64,000 nt of DNA from Oceanobacillus polygoni. Lineage in GTDB: Bacteria > Bacillota > Bacilli > Bacillales > Amphibacillaceae. Shown in pieces: positions 63,628-64,000 of the stretch (within the stretch, counting starts at the first letter, position 1; every line of letters starts with the position of its first letter). Under the pieces are notes generated by a model that saw nothing but the letters and a program-made list of their open reading frames with translations, searched no databases and was not told where the DNA came from. The stretch spans positions 1 through 64,000 of the forward strand of contig NZ_PIJY01000025.1 in NCBI RefSeq assembly GCF_008304605.1, given 5' to 3'. The translations under genes and the position numbers were made by a program.

Positions 63628-64000
63628 GTGGAGCAACAAGTAAAAATGCCTTCAGCAAAAAGACAGCAGCTTATTATACAAAAGCTAAAAGAATCGGTTC
63701 AACCAATTAGCGGCAGTGATTTTGCCAAACTTACCAATGTATCCCGACAAGTTATTGTCCAGGACGTCTCTATTTTAAAAGCAAAAAACGAACCGATTAT
63801 CGCCACAAGCCAAGGATATCTTTATCTGAACGAACAAACGGATAATAAAAAACAACAAGTAATTGCATGTAAGCATGATGCTAGCCAAACACAGGAAGAG
63901 CTATACTTAATTGTTGATCATGGTGTGACAATCAAAGACGTCATCGTTGAACATGCTGTATATGGAGACATTACAGCCTCTATTCGAGTCAGTAACCGTA
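63628..64000 (+). CDS. niaR: NAD-biosynthesis repressor NiaR (YrxA/NadR-type), 3' end outside the window
   Basis: At least 124 residues are visible. GTG 63628 follows AAGGAGG. An N-terminal helix-turn-helix of the HTH_11 type (KRQQLIIQKLKES, then SGSDFAKLTNVSRQVIVQDV) precedes the start of a 3H domain with CKHD, VDHG and VEHAVYG, which binds nicotinate and metal. In B. subtilis the protein represses nadABC and niacin uptake genes when niacin is present. The neighbouring divergent nadC and the operator fit this. Confidence 0.9.
   Translation, partial: MEQQVKMPSAKRQQLIIQKLKESVQPISGSDFAKLTNVSRQVIVQDVSILKAKNEPIIATSQGYLYLNEQTDNKKQQVIACKHDASQTQEELYLIVDHGVTIKDVIVEHAVYGDITASIRVSNR

Overview
The window looks like chromosomal DNA of a low-GC Gram-positive bacterium of the family Bacillaceae, most likely a halotolerant Oceanobacillus/Virgibacillus-type organism. 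The evidence is AT-rich DNA, strong AGGAGG-type ribosome binding sites with many TTG/GTG starts, proteins that read like B. subtilis AlaR/AlaT, YfmM, NrnB, AcsA, YwcB/YwcA and NiaR, a group IIC intron end like the one known from O. iheyensis, and a dispersed intergenic repeat of a kind I know from Bacillaceae. No rRNA, tRNA, prophage, CRISPR array or insertion sequence was seen. All family assignments come from reading the sequence; no database search was run.

Layout. 1-709: a minus-strand promoter, SAM-I riboswitch and its terminator, with the 5' end of a group IIC intron starting right behind the terminator hairpin. 710-4340: CAP-domain protein, DUF1292 protein, alaR-alaT. 4535-9056: purine locus with a Rieske oxygenase, a purine permease behind a guanine riboswitch, and a divergent guanine deaminase. 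9105-15494: zinc-finger protein, DeoR-HAD operon, UbiA-type prenyltransferase, DUF4349 lipoprotein, ABC-F protein YfmM. 15576-17559: an SDR gene remnant and five small minus-strand membrane proteins, one of only 52 residues. 18070-26256: NrnB and a 2278-residue surface protein with three lamin-tail modules, a metallophosphoesterase and a sortase-type tail. 26807-29951: aminotransferase, DinB-like protein, a dispersed repeat, AEC transporter.

30011-51006 is a large amino/imino-acid catabolic region: APC permease, class III aminotransferase with an attenuator-like leader, Asp/Glu-racemase-family protein, DctM-like permease, a four-part flavin/iron-sulfur dehydrogenase (DAO, FAD/NAD, [2Fe-2S] and BFD proteins), an unknown 199-residue protein, a two-part Na+ symporter and an ornithine-cyclodeaminase-family reductase. 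Next comes a second operon of flavin oxidase, aminotransferase, TPP-dependent decarboxylase-like enzyme and aldehyde dehydrogenase, facing a CdaR/PucR-type regulator and another Na+ symporter.

51132-59028 is an acetate/short-chain-acid module: SSS symporter, LytS kinase, LytT regulator, AcsA, DUF485 and ActP, all on the minus strand. A good LytTR direct-repeat operator lies just upstream of the acsA promoter and a cre site just downstream. 59439-64000: TAXI-type TRAP transporter placed behind nadC, divergent from the NAD-biosynthesis repressor gene niaR, with a TGTC-TT-GACA operator between them.

The most interesting points are the LytST-to-acsA circuit, the intron behind the SAM riboswitch, the nadC-TAXI linkage, the Rieske enzyme in a guanine-controlled locus, and the unknown protein and attenuator-like leader in the imino-acid region.
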